Below, piece after piece: positions 1 through 7,205 of a stretch of DNA of 48,680 bases (position 1 is its first letter; every line of letters starts with the position of its first letter). The stretch covers positions 1 to 48,680 of the forward strand of contig NZ_JAGGQW010000075.1 of the NCBI RefSeq assembly GCF_018613065.1. Direction: 5' to 3'. The stretch is from Bacillus sp. ISL-7. GTDB lineage: Bacteria; Bacillota; Bacilli; Bacillales_B; DSM-18226. The position numbers and the translations under genes are program-made. The notes under the pieces were generated by a model. The model made no database searches. It was not told the origin of the DNA and saw only the letters and a list, made by a program, of their open reading frames with translations.

Positions 1-404
1 CCCTCAGTTAAATACGATTTTCTCCCGAATGCTCGCTAATTCGCAGGATTCCATAACCTTTGGAATAGGGTTGACGATTTAATGAAATGAGTTCAGATTT
101 TTTGGCTTCGTGAAGGCATAGGGAAATAGAGGAGTGAAAAATAACTCCATATTTTACCATATGATGTACATGCTCCACGCCACCCCTGGAGGTTTTCCCT
201 CCCATGTCTCAACGGGTCAAATGCCCTCTCATTCCTTCGTCATACCTATCCAAGTGGTAGATGCCGGTCTTTCTAACGGAACGGGTCAGAGCCCTTATGC
301 TTAATAAATCCGGTACTTCGTACTTTCTTTGAAATCCTACGAATAAGCCAATATTCGAAAGATATTAATGTTCTAGTTCAATAGTTTTCTTGACAGTAAT
401 TAGA
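1..404 (-). mobile_element. Non-coding 3' end of IS110/IS1111-type element
   Basis: This is the stretch beyond the stop codon of the IS110-family transposase, about 400 bases without a convincing gene. It contains a GGAGG/CCTCC hairpin with a 5-nt loop (188-202), a direct repeat AACGGGTCA (211-219 and 280-288), and the octamer CCCTCAGT at 1-8. That octamer is matched by its reverse complement ACTGAGGG at 1731-1738, on the other side of the transposase. The IS1111 subgroup of IS110 elements is known for subterminal inverted repeats and for a guide (bridge) RNA in the region 3' of the transposase, so this stretch is a candidate bridge-RNA locus. The true element end may lie just outside the window. 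A 65-codon reading frame on the minus strand (8-205) has no ribosome binding site and is judged spurious. Confidence 0.5.
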
Positions 405-1678
405 TTAAGCAGCCATAGAAATTAGAGGTTTTACTTTTTCGGAATGATAAGATTCATTATTTCTTGCCATACCAACTAGAATTCTTGCCAATTTATTAAT
501 CAGTTTCATAATGGACTTCATTTTCTTCATCTTTTTTACTTTAACATTGTTAGAATGGAGTTCTTTAAAATCGTTGTTGTTCATGACAAGGCTCATTGTG
601 GCAAGATACAAAAATCGTCTTAAACGCGATCTTCCTCGTTTTGAGAGGACAATTTGTCCTTTCCATTTACCTGAACTAGCTTCTGCTAAATGTAATCCCG
701 CATGGCGTAATAAAGAATTACCATGGGCGAACCCACTGAGATCTCCTGCTTCTCCTAAAATGCCTGCAAGTGCAATTTCACTAATCCCTTTAATGGCAAG
801 TATTTTTCTAGCAAAATGTATTTGTTTAAGGACTTCAGTGACTTCCTTTTCAACTCTTTCGAGCTGGGCTGTAGCCAGATCGAATTCTTCAAGTAATTGT
901 TCCAGGTGTAATTTATAAGCGTCAAGTGCTTGTGGTGTACCAACAGAATGAGCAGCTAATTCAATAAGTAGTTGTGCTTTTCTTAACCCAGCTTGTCGTT
1001 TCATTAAGGTTTTCCAGCCACTAACGATTTCCTGTGGTTTCATTGAACTAAGTTCCAGTGGGGTAGGGAACAAGCGAAGTGTTGCGATTGCCCCTTTACC
1101 TGTAACATCTTTGAAGACTTGCCGAAGTTCTGGGAAAACGATATCTACCCAACGATTAATCTGATTGATAGCACTAACAAGTCTTTTTACGGTCATGTCA
1201 CGATTAGACATTAAGACTCGCAGTTTTTCAAAGGTTTCTGAGGAAGGGCGAATAAACGAATAGTAACCATTCTTGACCATATCAGCTATAACTAAGGCAT
1301 CTTTTTTATCGCTTTTAGATTGGGTGTTATCTCGGTTTTCCTTTTTCTTTTTACAAGGTGGGGGTTTACTGTCACTACCTCAATATTCCTTTCATAGAGC
1401 CATTTTGAAAGGTTTACCCAGTAGTGTCCGGTTGGTTCCATGCCAACAATCGTTGTATCTAAGCCCTTTAAGGCTTTTAGACGGTTAATCCATTGTATTA
1501 ATCTAGCAAAACCATCTTCATTATTTTCGAAAGTTAGAGGATCACCAATAACAATTCCACGGAAGTTAACGGCACGAGCAACATGGAACTGTTGTGCTAT
1601 ATCAATTCCTACAATTAGATGTCTGATCGAAATTCTTTCAATTAGTTGATTTTGTTTGTCTTGCATTTTAAACTTCAT
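405..1678 (-). pseudogene. IS110-family transposase, frameshifted
   Basis: DEDD-type transposase/recombinase of the IS110 family, split over two frames (1678-1292 and 1280-405). The N-terminal part carries the RuvC-like start (HLIVGIDIAQQFHVA, then GMEPTGHYWVNL). The C-terminal part has the Transposase_20 signature (IKGISEIALAGILGEAGD, then HAGLHLAEASSGKWKG and SKRGRSRLRR). A GGAGGAACC ribosome binding site precedes the ATG at 1678. The break lies in the codons after NPHLVK: a T-run on the + strand at 1348-1352 has five T, and restoring a sixth re-joins the frames into a normal family sequence (KKKENRDNTQSKSDKKDA). A single-base deletion therefore inactivated it. IS110 elements integrate by site-specific recombination rather than by cut-and-paste with terminal inverted repeats. 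No product from a full-length reading frame is expected unless programmed slippage occurs on the A-run. Confidence 0.9.
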
Positions 1679-1730
1679 ATTAGAGGTTCCTCCTAAGAAT
1701 GATTTTGTGTTGTGTGTGTATAATCATCTT

Positions 1731-1738
1731 ACTGAGGG
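1731..1738. repeat. Subterminal inverted repeat of the IS110-like element
   Basis: ACTGAGGG here is the exact reverse complement of CCCTCAGT at the very start of the window (1-8). The two boxes bracket the transposase and its 3' non-coding region at a spacing of about 1.7 kb, as the subterminal inverted repeats of IS1111-type elements do. An 8-bp match could be chance, so this is tentative. Confidence 0.35.
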
Positions 1739-1777
1739 GCTCTATTTTTTTCAAACGCGAAAAATAGCTCTCTACAG

Positions 1778-1862
1778 GAATTCTAACGGGTGCTTTACTC
1801 GATAAGGGGGAAAGCATTTTTCTTATTCAAGCAACGGGCAGAATAGCTAAATAAAGAAGGAG
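1778..1862 (+). repeat. Dispersed hairpin repeat, copy A
   Basis: Copy of the region-1 repeat: CTAACGGGTGC box, hairpin (arm TGCTTTACTC, loop GATAA, opposite arm ending GGGAAAGCA), T-run, then the second box GCAACGGGCAG and AATAGCTAAATAAAGAAGG. It begins about 40 bp from the presumed end of the IS110 element and lacks the ATTGTGAAGAAGTGCACTTAAA-type left extension found on some copies. Confidence 0.75.
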
Positions 1863-1907
1863 ATATACTAAGTTAAATAGTTCCTTTTGGATAAGGGGGG
1901 TATTAAT

Positions 1908-2381
1908 ATGTCAATGAAAAAACATTGGTTACTTAATATTGTAATGATATTACTCTCGTGGCTTACAATACCTTTGTTAGGATGGCGGACTATAAAGAGA
2001 TTTTTACCAGCCTCAATCCTTGCTGTTCTACTATGTAGTTTGGATGCTCAAATTGGAAAAAAACGCAGATGGTGGTCTTTTTATAATAAACCACAGTCCT
2101 TTATTCAAAATGAATTTCCTTTTCTCATAGGCCCAATGTTGGCGTTGTCTTTATGGACTTTAAAATGGGGATACGGAAGTTTTAAAAAGTTTATTATGTT
2201 AAATGTTATTGGCGAAGCAATTTTTGTATCTCCACTTACAAGGTTATTCACAAAATTAAAACTCTATAAATTAGTTAAATTTAACGAATTTCAATTCTTT
2301 CTATATTTCTTTTACAAGGCTTTTTTCTTATATGGATTTCAATATCTTTTTGAAAAATACAAGAAAACCAATGATTTTTAA
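1908..2381 (+). CDS. Small integral membrane protein with KRFLPAS motif
   Basis: About 157 residues, predicted to be a four-segment membrane protein with a basic central loop (KRFLPAS, then IGKKRRWWSFYNKP). The start is taken as the ATG at 1908, preceded by AAGGGGGG with good spacing; an in-frame TTG at 1887 is upstream of that site and unlikely. A second, frameshifted relative lies at 13399-13853 and shares the IKRFLPAS, GKK(R)KWW.FYNKP.SF, FK.FI.LN and LNEFQFFLY blocks. I recognise this as a type of Bacillaceae hypothetical membrane protein often near CBO0543-like proteins, but no function is established. It lies between repeat copy A (46 bp upstream) and copies B1 and B2 (immediately downstream). 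Confidence 0.8.
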   Translation: MSMKKHWLLNIVMILLSWLTIPLLGWRTIKRFLPASILAVLLCSLDAQIGKKRRWWSFYNKPQSFIQNEFPFLIGPMLALSLWTLKWGYGSFKKFIMLNVIGEAIFVSPLTRLFTKLKLYKLVKFNEFQFFLYFFYKAFFLYGFQYLFEKYKKTNDF

Positions 2382-2382
2382 A

Positions 2383-2436
2383 GCAGCGGGTGCGACTCTT
2401 CAAGATGAAGGTTGCCTTTTTTATTCCACAAGAAAA
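2383..2436 (+). repeat. Dispersed hairpin repeat, copy B1 (partial)
   Basis: Starts 2 bp after the preceding stop codon. It has a GCAGCGGGTGC box, a TGCGAC...GGTTGC hairpin and a T-run, then TATTCCACAAG instead of a normal second box, and joins directly to copy B2. From about 2400 the sequence is nearly identical over about 68 bp, across the junction into B2, to 10184-10251. Confidence 0.7.
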
Positions 2437-2545
2437 ATTGTGAAATTTTGCACTTAAACTATCGGGGTGCTTGAGTTTAACAAAGAGTCGTAGCTGCGAC
2501 TCTTTTTTTTGTTCCACTAACGGGGCAGGATAGTACAATAAGGAG
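2437..2545 (+). repeat. Dispersed hairpin repeat, copy B2 (full length)
   Basis: Full copy with the left extension (ATTGTGAAATTTTGCACTTAAA), the CTATCGGGGTGC box, a perfect 9-bp stem AAAGAGTCG/CGACTCTTT (2482-2490 and 2497-2505, loop TAGCTG), a T-run, and the second box CTAACGGGGCAGGATAGT followed by AATAAGGAG. The stem plus T-run would also work as an intrinsic terminator for the upstream gene. Confidence 0.8.
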
Positions 2546-2642
2546 ATTGAAATTATTGGTATAAAATTAATTGAAAATATGATACAATTAGTGTAAATTT
2601 ACACTTTGGAAAAAGGGCTATATATGGCAAGGAGGGTTTGAT

Positions 2643-4094
2643 ATAAAGAAAATCGTTTTCGTAATCCTCTCCCTGATTGTTTTTACATTTTCGGTTTCAT
2701 ATGCCGTTTTCCAGTATTCTTTAATCCACTATACTGATGATTTGTACCAAGGCAACACCATCCAAGATGTTGGCAGACTCCTTCCTACGAAAATAGAAGG
2801 GATTGAAAAAGGGAAACAAGTAGAGCAGATTGTCAATATCCTAAAAAAAGCCAAAAGAGATGGATTAAAGGTCAGCATCGCAGGAAAAAGGCACTCCCAG
2901 GGCGGTCATACTTATTACCCGGACGGGGTTGTTTTGGATATGACAAGTTTTAATAAAATTCTAGGAATCAATAAAAAGAACAAAACCATCCATGTGCAAA
3001 GCGGGACAACATGGGATGACATCCAAAAAGCCCTTGCGCCAGAAGGGCTAGCTGTAAAAGTCATGCAAAGTCAGAATATTTTTACTGTGGGAGGATCGAT
3101 CAGCGTAAATGTTCATGGGAGGGATATCAAAAACGAATCCCTTCGAAATTCTATCAATTGGTTTCATTTATTGCTTCCTGACGGCAAAATCGTGAAAGTC
3201 GACCGAAAAAGCCAATCGGAATTATTCAAGGATGTATTAGGCGGATATGGTCTATTTGGTGTCATATTGGATGTAGAATTACAGGTAACCGATGATGAAG
3301 TGTATGAAATCCGTACTAAAAAGGTGAGTGTAGAGGAATTCCCGAAGTATGTTCATTCCTTAAGGGAAAACCCTGAAGTGAAGATGGCTTATGCGCGTAT
3401 TTCAGTTGCTCCCAAAACATTGATGGACAGTATGTTTGTCGTCGAATACCATAAAAGCACACAACCACTAACGGAAAATCTTCGTAAGTTGAAAGAAGAT
3501 CAGCAGCCATTCTTGACCTACTCATTACTCAACTTATCCCGTAAGGCTAGATTTGGAAAAGACTGGCTTTGGTACCTACAGGAAAAATATTTCCTGTCCC
3601 TCGATAAAAGTTTGATATCAAGAAATAACGCCATGCGTTCGGAAAGCGATTTTCTGCTTTATAAGAGCCAAAAGGAAACCGACACACTGCAGGAATTTTT
3701 CGTACCAATTGATGAGTATCCTTCCTATGTCAAAGACATCCAAACGTTTCTGAAAAAAGATGATATTAATCTTCTTAACTTCACCATCCGGTATGTGTCC
3801 AAAGACGATACATCGATGCTTTCCTATGCCAAGACCGATATGATAGCCCTTGTCGCATTATTCAACCACGGAAAACAAAAACAGGATGTGGAAAAAGCTC
3901 AAAACTCGATTCAAAAGATGATTGATATCACCTTGAAGTACAACGGAACCTTTTATTTGCCTTATTATCCATACGCCACCAAAAAACAGTTGCTTGAATC
4001 CTATCCTAACTTTGAAGAATTTGTAAAAGAAAAGGAAAAATACGACCCGAATGAGTATATCACAAGTCTTTTTTATGAGAGGTACCGCAAGTGA
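2643..4094 (+). CDS. Membrane-anchored FAD-binding oxidase (VAO/ALO family)
   Basis: About 483 residues if read from 2643. An N-terminal hydrophobic anchor (KKIVFVILSLIVFTFSVSYA) precedes a FAD_binding_4 domain with the dinucleotide loop AGKRHSQGGH, GGSISVNVHGRD and DVLGGYGLFGVILDVEL. The family includes L-gulonolactone and D-arabinono-lactone oxidases; the His of the GKRHS loop is at the position that binds FAD covalently in several of them. The substrate is unknown. The first conventional start is TTG at 2742, which would delete the anchor. Reading upstream, the only codon correctly spaced from the AGGAGGG site (2630-2636) is ATA at 2643, so either a rare ATA start is used or an ATG has mutated. 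The stop overlaps the GTG start of the next gene (GTGA), implying translational coupling and a membrane partner. Confidence 0.8.
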   Translation: MKKIVFVILSLIVFTFSVSYAVFQYSLIHYTDDLYQGNTIQDVGRLLPTKIEGIEKGKQVEQIVNILKKAKRDGLKVSIAGKRHSQGGHTYYPDGVVLDMTSFNKILGINKKNKTIHVQSGTTWDDIQKALAPEGLAVKVMQSQNIFTVGGSISVNVHGRDIKNESLRNSINWFHLLLPDGKIVKVDRKSQSELFKDVLGGYGLFGVILDVELQVTDDEVYEIRTKKVSVEEFPKYVHSLRENPEVKMAYARISVAPKTLMDSMFVVEYHKSTQPLTENLRKLKEDQQPFLTYSLLNLSRKARFGKDWLWYLQEKYFLSLDKSLISRNNAMRSESDFLLYKSQKETDTLQEFFVPIDEYPSYVKDIQTFLKKDDINLLNFTIRYVSKDDTSMLSYAKTDMIALVALFNHGKQKQDVEKAQNSIQKMIDITLKYNGTFYLPYYPYATKKQLLESYPNFEEFVKEKEKYDPNEYITSLFYERYRK

Positions 4095-4612
4095 GAACTA
4101 AACTGTTGATACGAGGAAGCATCCTTGTCATTCAGACGGCGATATTCCCCTACTATCTTCTCTTTTTGAAAAATATAGGGGAAACTTACAGCTCGTTCTC
4201 TTTGCTCTACGCTTTATTCGCTTTGTCATCAGCTGTCTGCTTCTATGCTTTAACCTGGATTCCTCATCAAATTCCGATTTATAAAATGTACAGCTTATCG
4301 TTGTTCGGACTAGGTTTATCCATGATTTCGGTACCATTCGCCCAAAATGTATTCCATGTTTCCTTGATCCAATGTTTTATGGGGATATTCCAAGCGTTTT
4401 ACAAATTATCGGAAAAAGAATTTGATAAAAAAGACAAGCTAAGCTGGAGAAAAGAAAATATTCATCAGTTCATTTTGCAGCTAATCATCGTGGCAAGCAT
4501 CCTTGGTGCCGGGTTTATATTTGACTGGTTTTCCGTCCACATGCTGTTTTATCTAGCAGGAGCATGGTACATGGTAAATTCTTGGCTGGCATTAAAAAGA
4601 AACGAGACTTAA
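4091..4612 (+). CDS. Multi-pass membrane protein coupled to FAD oxidase
   Basis: 173 residues with about five hydrophobic segments (for example LVIQTAIFPYYLLFL, FSLLYALFALSSAVCFY, LLGLSMISV-like segments and FILQLIIVASILGAGFIF). The topology resembles half of an MFS-type protein, but no transporter signature is visible. It starts at a GTG that overlaps the stop of the upstream oxidase, so the pair is probably co-translated; a membrane subunit or quinone-side partner for the oxidase is one possible role, by inference only. The gene ends 15 bp before an IS1595-type fragment, so a former longer C-terminus cannot be excluded. Confidence 0.7.
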   Translation: MRTKLLIRGSILVIQTAIFPYYLLFLKNIGETYSSFSLLYALFALSSAVCFYALTWIPHQIPIYKMYSLSLFGLGLSMISVPFAQNVFHVSLIQCFMGIFQAFYKLSEKEFDKKDKLSWRKENIHQFILQLIIVASILGAGFIFDWFSVHMLFYLAGAWYMVNSWLALKRNET

Positions 4613-4627
4613 CCATATCATTTCCTT

Positions 4628-4978
4628 TTGGGGATACTACTCGTTACTGATGCTTGGAGAGCCTACAAAACCAATGCAAAAGAAAAAGGTATCGAACATT
4701 ACAGAATTAAATCTAACGATGGTAAACACGTTATTAAAGGCTTGTATCACATCCAAAATGTAAATGGGCTCCATTCTCGTATGAAACAATGGATAGACCG
4801 CTTTAAAGGTGTGGCTACAAAGTATCTCGACAACTACCTTACGTGGTTCTTGTTTGTAGATAGTCGTAGTAACGAAAGCACAAAACACAATATAAAAGAT
4901 TTTCTATTATCGTCATTTGTATTTGAAATGACCGATACTTATGACAGTTTACGCTTATCTGTTTTCAACAATAAATAA
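4628..4978 (+). pseudogene. IS1595-family transposase, 3' fragment
   Basis: C-terminal roughly 116 residues of an ISXO2-like DDE transposase. The second catalytic Asp context (LLVTDAWRAY), the region EHYRIKSNDGKHVIKGLYHI, and the QNVNGLHSRMKQW and KYLDNYLTWFLFVDSR blocks are typical of IS1595-family elements. The N-terminal half, including the zinc-binding segment and first catalytic Asp, is missing. There is no ribosome binding site at the apparent ATG, so this is an insertion-sequence remnant. It abuts the end of the preceding membrane protein gene. Confidence 0.85.
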
Positions 4979-4996
4979 ATGAAAGGTAAATTAAAT

Positions 4997-5449
4997 ATGC
5001 CTATAATTAAACACGATATTTTTATTAATGCACCTATCAATGTTTGTTTTGACCTTGCGAGAAACGTAGATGTACACACAGAAACAACAAGTAAAACAAA
5101 GGAAAGAGCGATTGATGGTGTTACAGTTGGACTGATGGAAAATGGCGATACAGTCACTTGGGAAGCCACCCATCTTGGAGTAAAACAAAAATTAACTGCT
5201 AAGATAATAGAGATGGAAAAACCATATAAATTTAAAGATGTTATGGTAAAGGGAGCATTCCACTCATTTACACATACACACGAATTTATAGAAAGTGGCA
5301 CAGGGACTATTATGAAAGATACCTTTTCTTATAAATCTCCTTTTGGCATTCTTGGAGTAATTGCTGATAGATTATTTTTAGAAAAATATATGAGAAATTT
5401 CATTGTAAATCGTGCAAAAGAGTTAAAAAGGATAGCTGAAAAAAAGTAA
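4997..5449 (+). CDS. SRPBCC (START-like) ligand-binding family protein
   Basis: About 150 residues with the SRPBCC/polyketide-cyclase-like pattern: an opening strand IIKHDIFINAPINVCFDLARNVDVH, central strand VGLMENGDTVTWEATHLGVKQKLTAKI, MVKGAFHSFTHTHEF and a long C-terminal helix (LEKYMRNFIVNRAKELKRIAEKK). These proteins bind hydrophobic ligands in a central cavity; the ligand here is unknown. I prefer the ATG at 4997 (after GAAAGG) over the in-frame ATG at 4979, which directly follows the stop of the IS fragment. It appears to stand alone. Confidence 0.8.
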   Translation: MPIIKHDIFINAPINVCFDLARNVDVHTETTSKTKERAIDGVTVGLMENGDTVTWEATHLGVKQKLTAKIIEMEKPYKFKDVMVKGAFHSFTHTHEFIESGTGTIMKDTFSYKSPFGILGVIADRLFLEKYMRNFIVNRAKELKRIAEKK

Positions 5450-5603
5450 TGGAACTACTTCATTATTTTTTTGAGAAAAATCAACATTAAAATTTAACAG
5501 AGCTATTAATTAAAGGATTCAGCAATAGGAGAGAGAACACATATTAGAAAATACAAATGGCCATAATATAATGCAGAAATTTGTTGTAGTTGGATGGTGC
5601 TAA

Positions 5604-6116
5604 ATGTACATTTTTGTACGTATGATGTTATGGATTCTGGCGGCATGGCGTTGGGGAGATTGGCGGAACTGGAAAAATTACCAGTCCACCAATCTTTTTG
5701 TTATCATGCTGGACCTACTATATAACTTTCTCACTTATAATTACCCGTTGTGGGCATACGATCCTACCGTTATTATTCCAAATCATACTTTGAACAATCT
5801 GCTTGTAACGTTTATCTCTTATCCATCAGTATTGTTTATATATTTAGGACGGTATCCAACTGGTTGGTTGAAACGGGTTGCCTGGATCATCTTCTGGGTG
5901 ACCCTTTTGTCTGTCGTTGAGTTACTGAACTACAAAATGGGTTTAATGAGTTACCATAATGGCTGGAATTTCTGGTGGTCTGTGATTTTTTATCTTGTTC
6001 AATTGCCGTTTATACGGCTCCATTACAAAAAGCCATTATTAACCTATGGGCTGTCTGTACTGATAATTATAGGACTGTTATTGTTCTTTAAAGTCCCTGT
6101 CAGCAAAATGAAATAA
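5604..6116 (+). CDS. CBO0543-family membrane protein
   Basis: 170 residues with about five membrane segments and a Trp-rich N-terminus (AAWRWGDWRNWKNYQST). The conserved SYPSVLFIYLGRYP, EL.NYK.GLMSYHNGWNFWWS pattern matches the CBO0543 family of Firmicutes membrane proteins of unknown function. The ATG at 5604 has only a weak upstream purine stretch. The protein at 14029-14475 has the same layout (a YP...K...YF.YWEV...YES...G.FHYGWWN stretch), so the two are probably distant relatives. Confidence 0.75.
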   Translation: MYIFVRMMLWILAAWRWGDWRNWKNYQSTNLFVIMLDLLYNFLTYNYPLWAYDPTVIIPNHTLNNLLVTFISYPSVLFIYLGRYPTGWLKRVAWIIFWVTLLSVVELLNYKMGLMSYHNGWNFWWSVIFYLVQLPFIRLHYKKPLLTYGLSVLIIIGLLLFFKVPVSKMK

Positions 6117-6137
6117 AGCTATCTATTTGGTTAATAT

Positions 6138-6974
6138 TTAACTGTTTACAATGTCTCCACCATTTACATGTAGTATTTGCCCTGATATGTAAGATTCATC
6201 GTCGGAAGCCAAGAATACGTAAGCAGGTGCCACTTCAAACGGTTGACCGGCTCGCTTCATAGGAACATTGTCACCAAATGTGGCAATTTGTTCAGGAGGT
6301 AAGGAAGATGGAATTAATGGAGTCCAAATTGGTCCTGGGGACACACCATTGACTCGAATCCCTTGGGATGCCAGTGACAATGAAAGCGAACGTGTAAATG
6401 AAACAATGGCTCCTTTCGATGCCGAATAGTCAATTGAATCTAGATCCCCCCGATAGGTACCTATGGATGTTGTATTTATTATAGAGCTCCCTGAGTTCAT
6501 GTATGGCAGAGCGGCTTTCGTTAAAATAAACTGCGAAAAAACATTTGTGTGAAAAGTATTTGCTCGTTGATTCAAATATATATCGAGTAGACGGTTCCTT
6601 ACGTATAGTACACCTGCATTATTCACCAAAATGTCAATACGACCAAAATGGTGAATCGTTCGCATTACAGCTTGTTGGCAGGGCTGCCCATACCCAATAT
6701 CACCTGGAATGGTAATGCAACGACCACCGTACTTTTCGACATAGAACTTTGTTTCTTCTGCATCGCTGTGTTCATTTAGATATGATATTGAAATGTCTGC
6801 ACCTTCTTTCGCGAAGGCGACAGCTACAGCTCTACCAATTCCACTATCCCCACCAGTTATGAGGGCTCCCTTATTCATTAGTTTACTGGCTGGCTTGTAA
6901 TGGATTATCAAATATAGGTCTAGGTATCATTCAATGCCAGGTTTATTTTGTTGCTGAGGCGGGAAACCCATCAT
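6138..6974 (-). pseudogene. SDR oxidoreductase (YdaD/GsiB-type stress SDR), broken 5' end
   Basis: Classical short-chain dehydrogenase: TGGDSGIG NAD(P)-binding loop, NNAG, catalytic Ser (INTTSIG), YSASK with catalytic Tyr and Lys, and VSPGPIWTPL. It resembles the roughly 290-residue general-stress SDRs of Bacillus. The original start appears to be ATG at 6974, with AAAGGAG upstream, giving the usual MGFPPQQQNKPGIE leader. A TGA then follows (6927-6929), and the next segment, PRPIFDNP in other homologues, is readable only in another frame until about 6900. The 257-codon frame beginning at 6911 therefore lacks the native leader and a good ribosome binding site. The catalytic core is intact, so residual activity from an internal start (ATG at 6878) is conceivable, but a decayed gene is the better call. 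Confidence 0.75.
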
Positions 6975-7057
6975 ATACGCTCCTTTCGGCATCTTCCTGT
7001 ATAATAAATGAAAGTCTGATATAGGTTATGATTGTTGTTAGGAAATATATCTTTGAC

Positions 7058-7171
7058 AATTGTGAAGAAGTGCACTTAAAGTAACGGGTGCTTGAGCGAA
7101 ACAAGGAGTTGTATCAATTTTGCTTGTTCCACTACCGTGCAGGTTAGTATAACAAGCAAAATTGATACAAT
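7058..7171 (+). repeat. Dispersed hairpin repeat, copy C, with a 20-bp perfect inverted repeat
   Basis: Left extension ATTGTGAAGAAGTGCACTTAAA, box GTAACGGGTGC, right box CTACCGTGCAGGTTAGT. The usual short hairpin is replaced by a 20-bp perfect inverted repeat (7109-7128 and 7151-7170) whose loop contains the right-hand box. It lies 35 bp upstream of the RCC1-repeat gene. Confidence 0.8.
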
Positions 7172-7205
7172 TATAAAATAGGTTTTGTTATCAAGGAGGT
7201 AAAAC

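Noticed and set aside
8..205. 65-codon reading frame on the minus strand
   Set aside because: No ribosome binding site. It lies in the structured 3' end of the IS110-type element and has no recognisable protein features.
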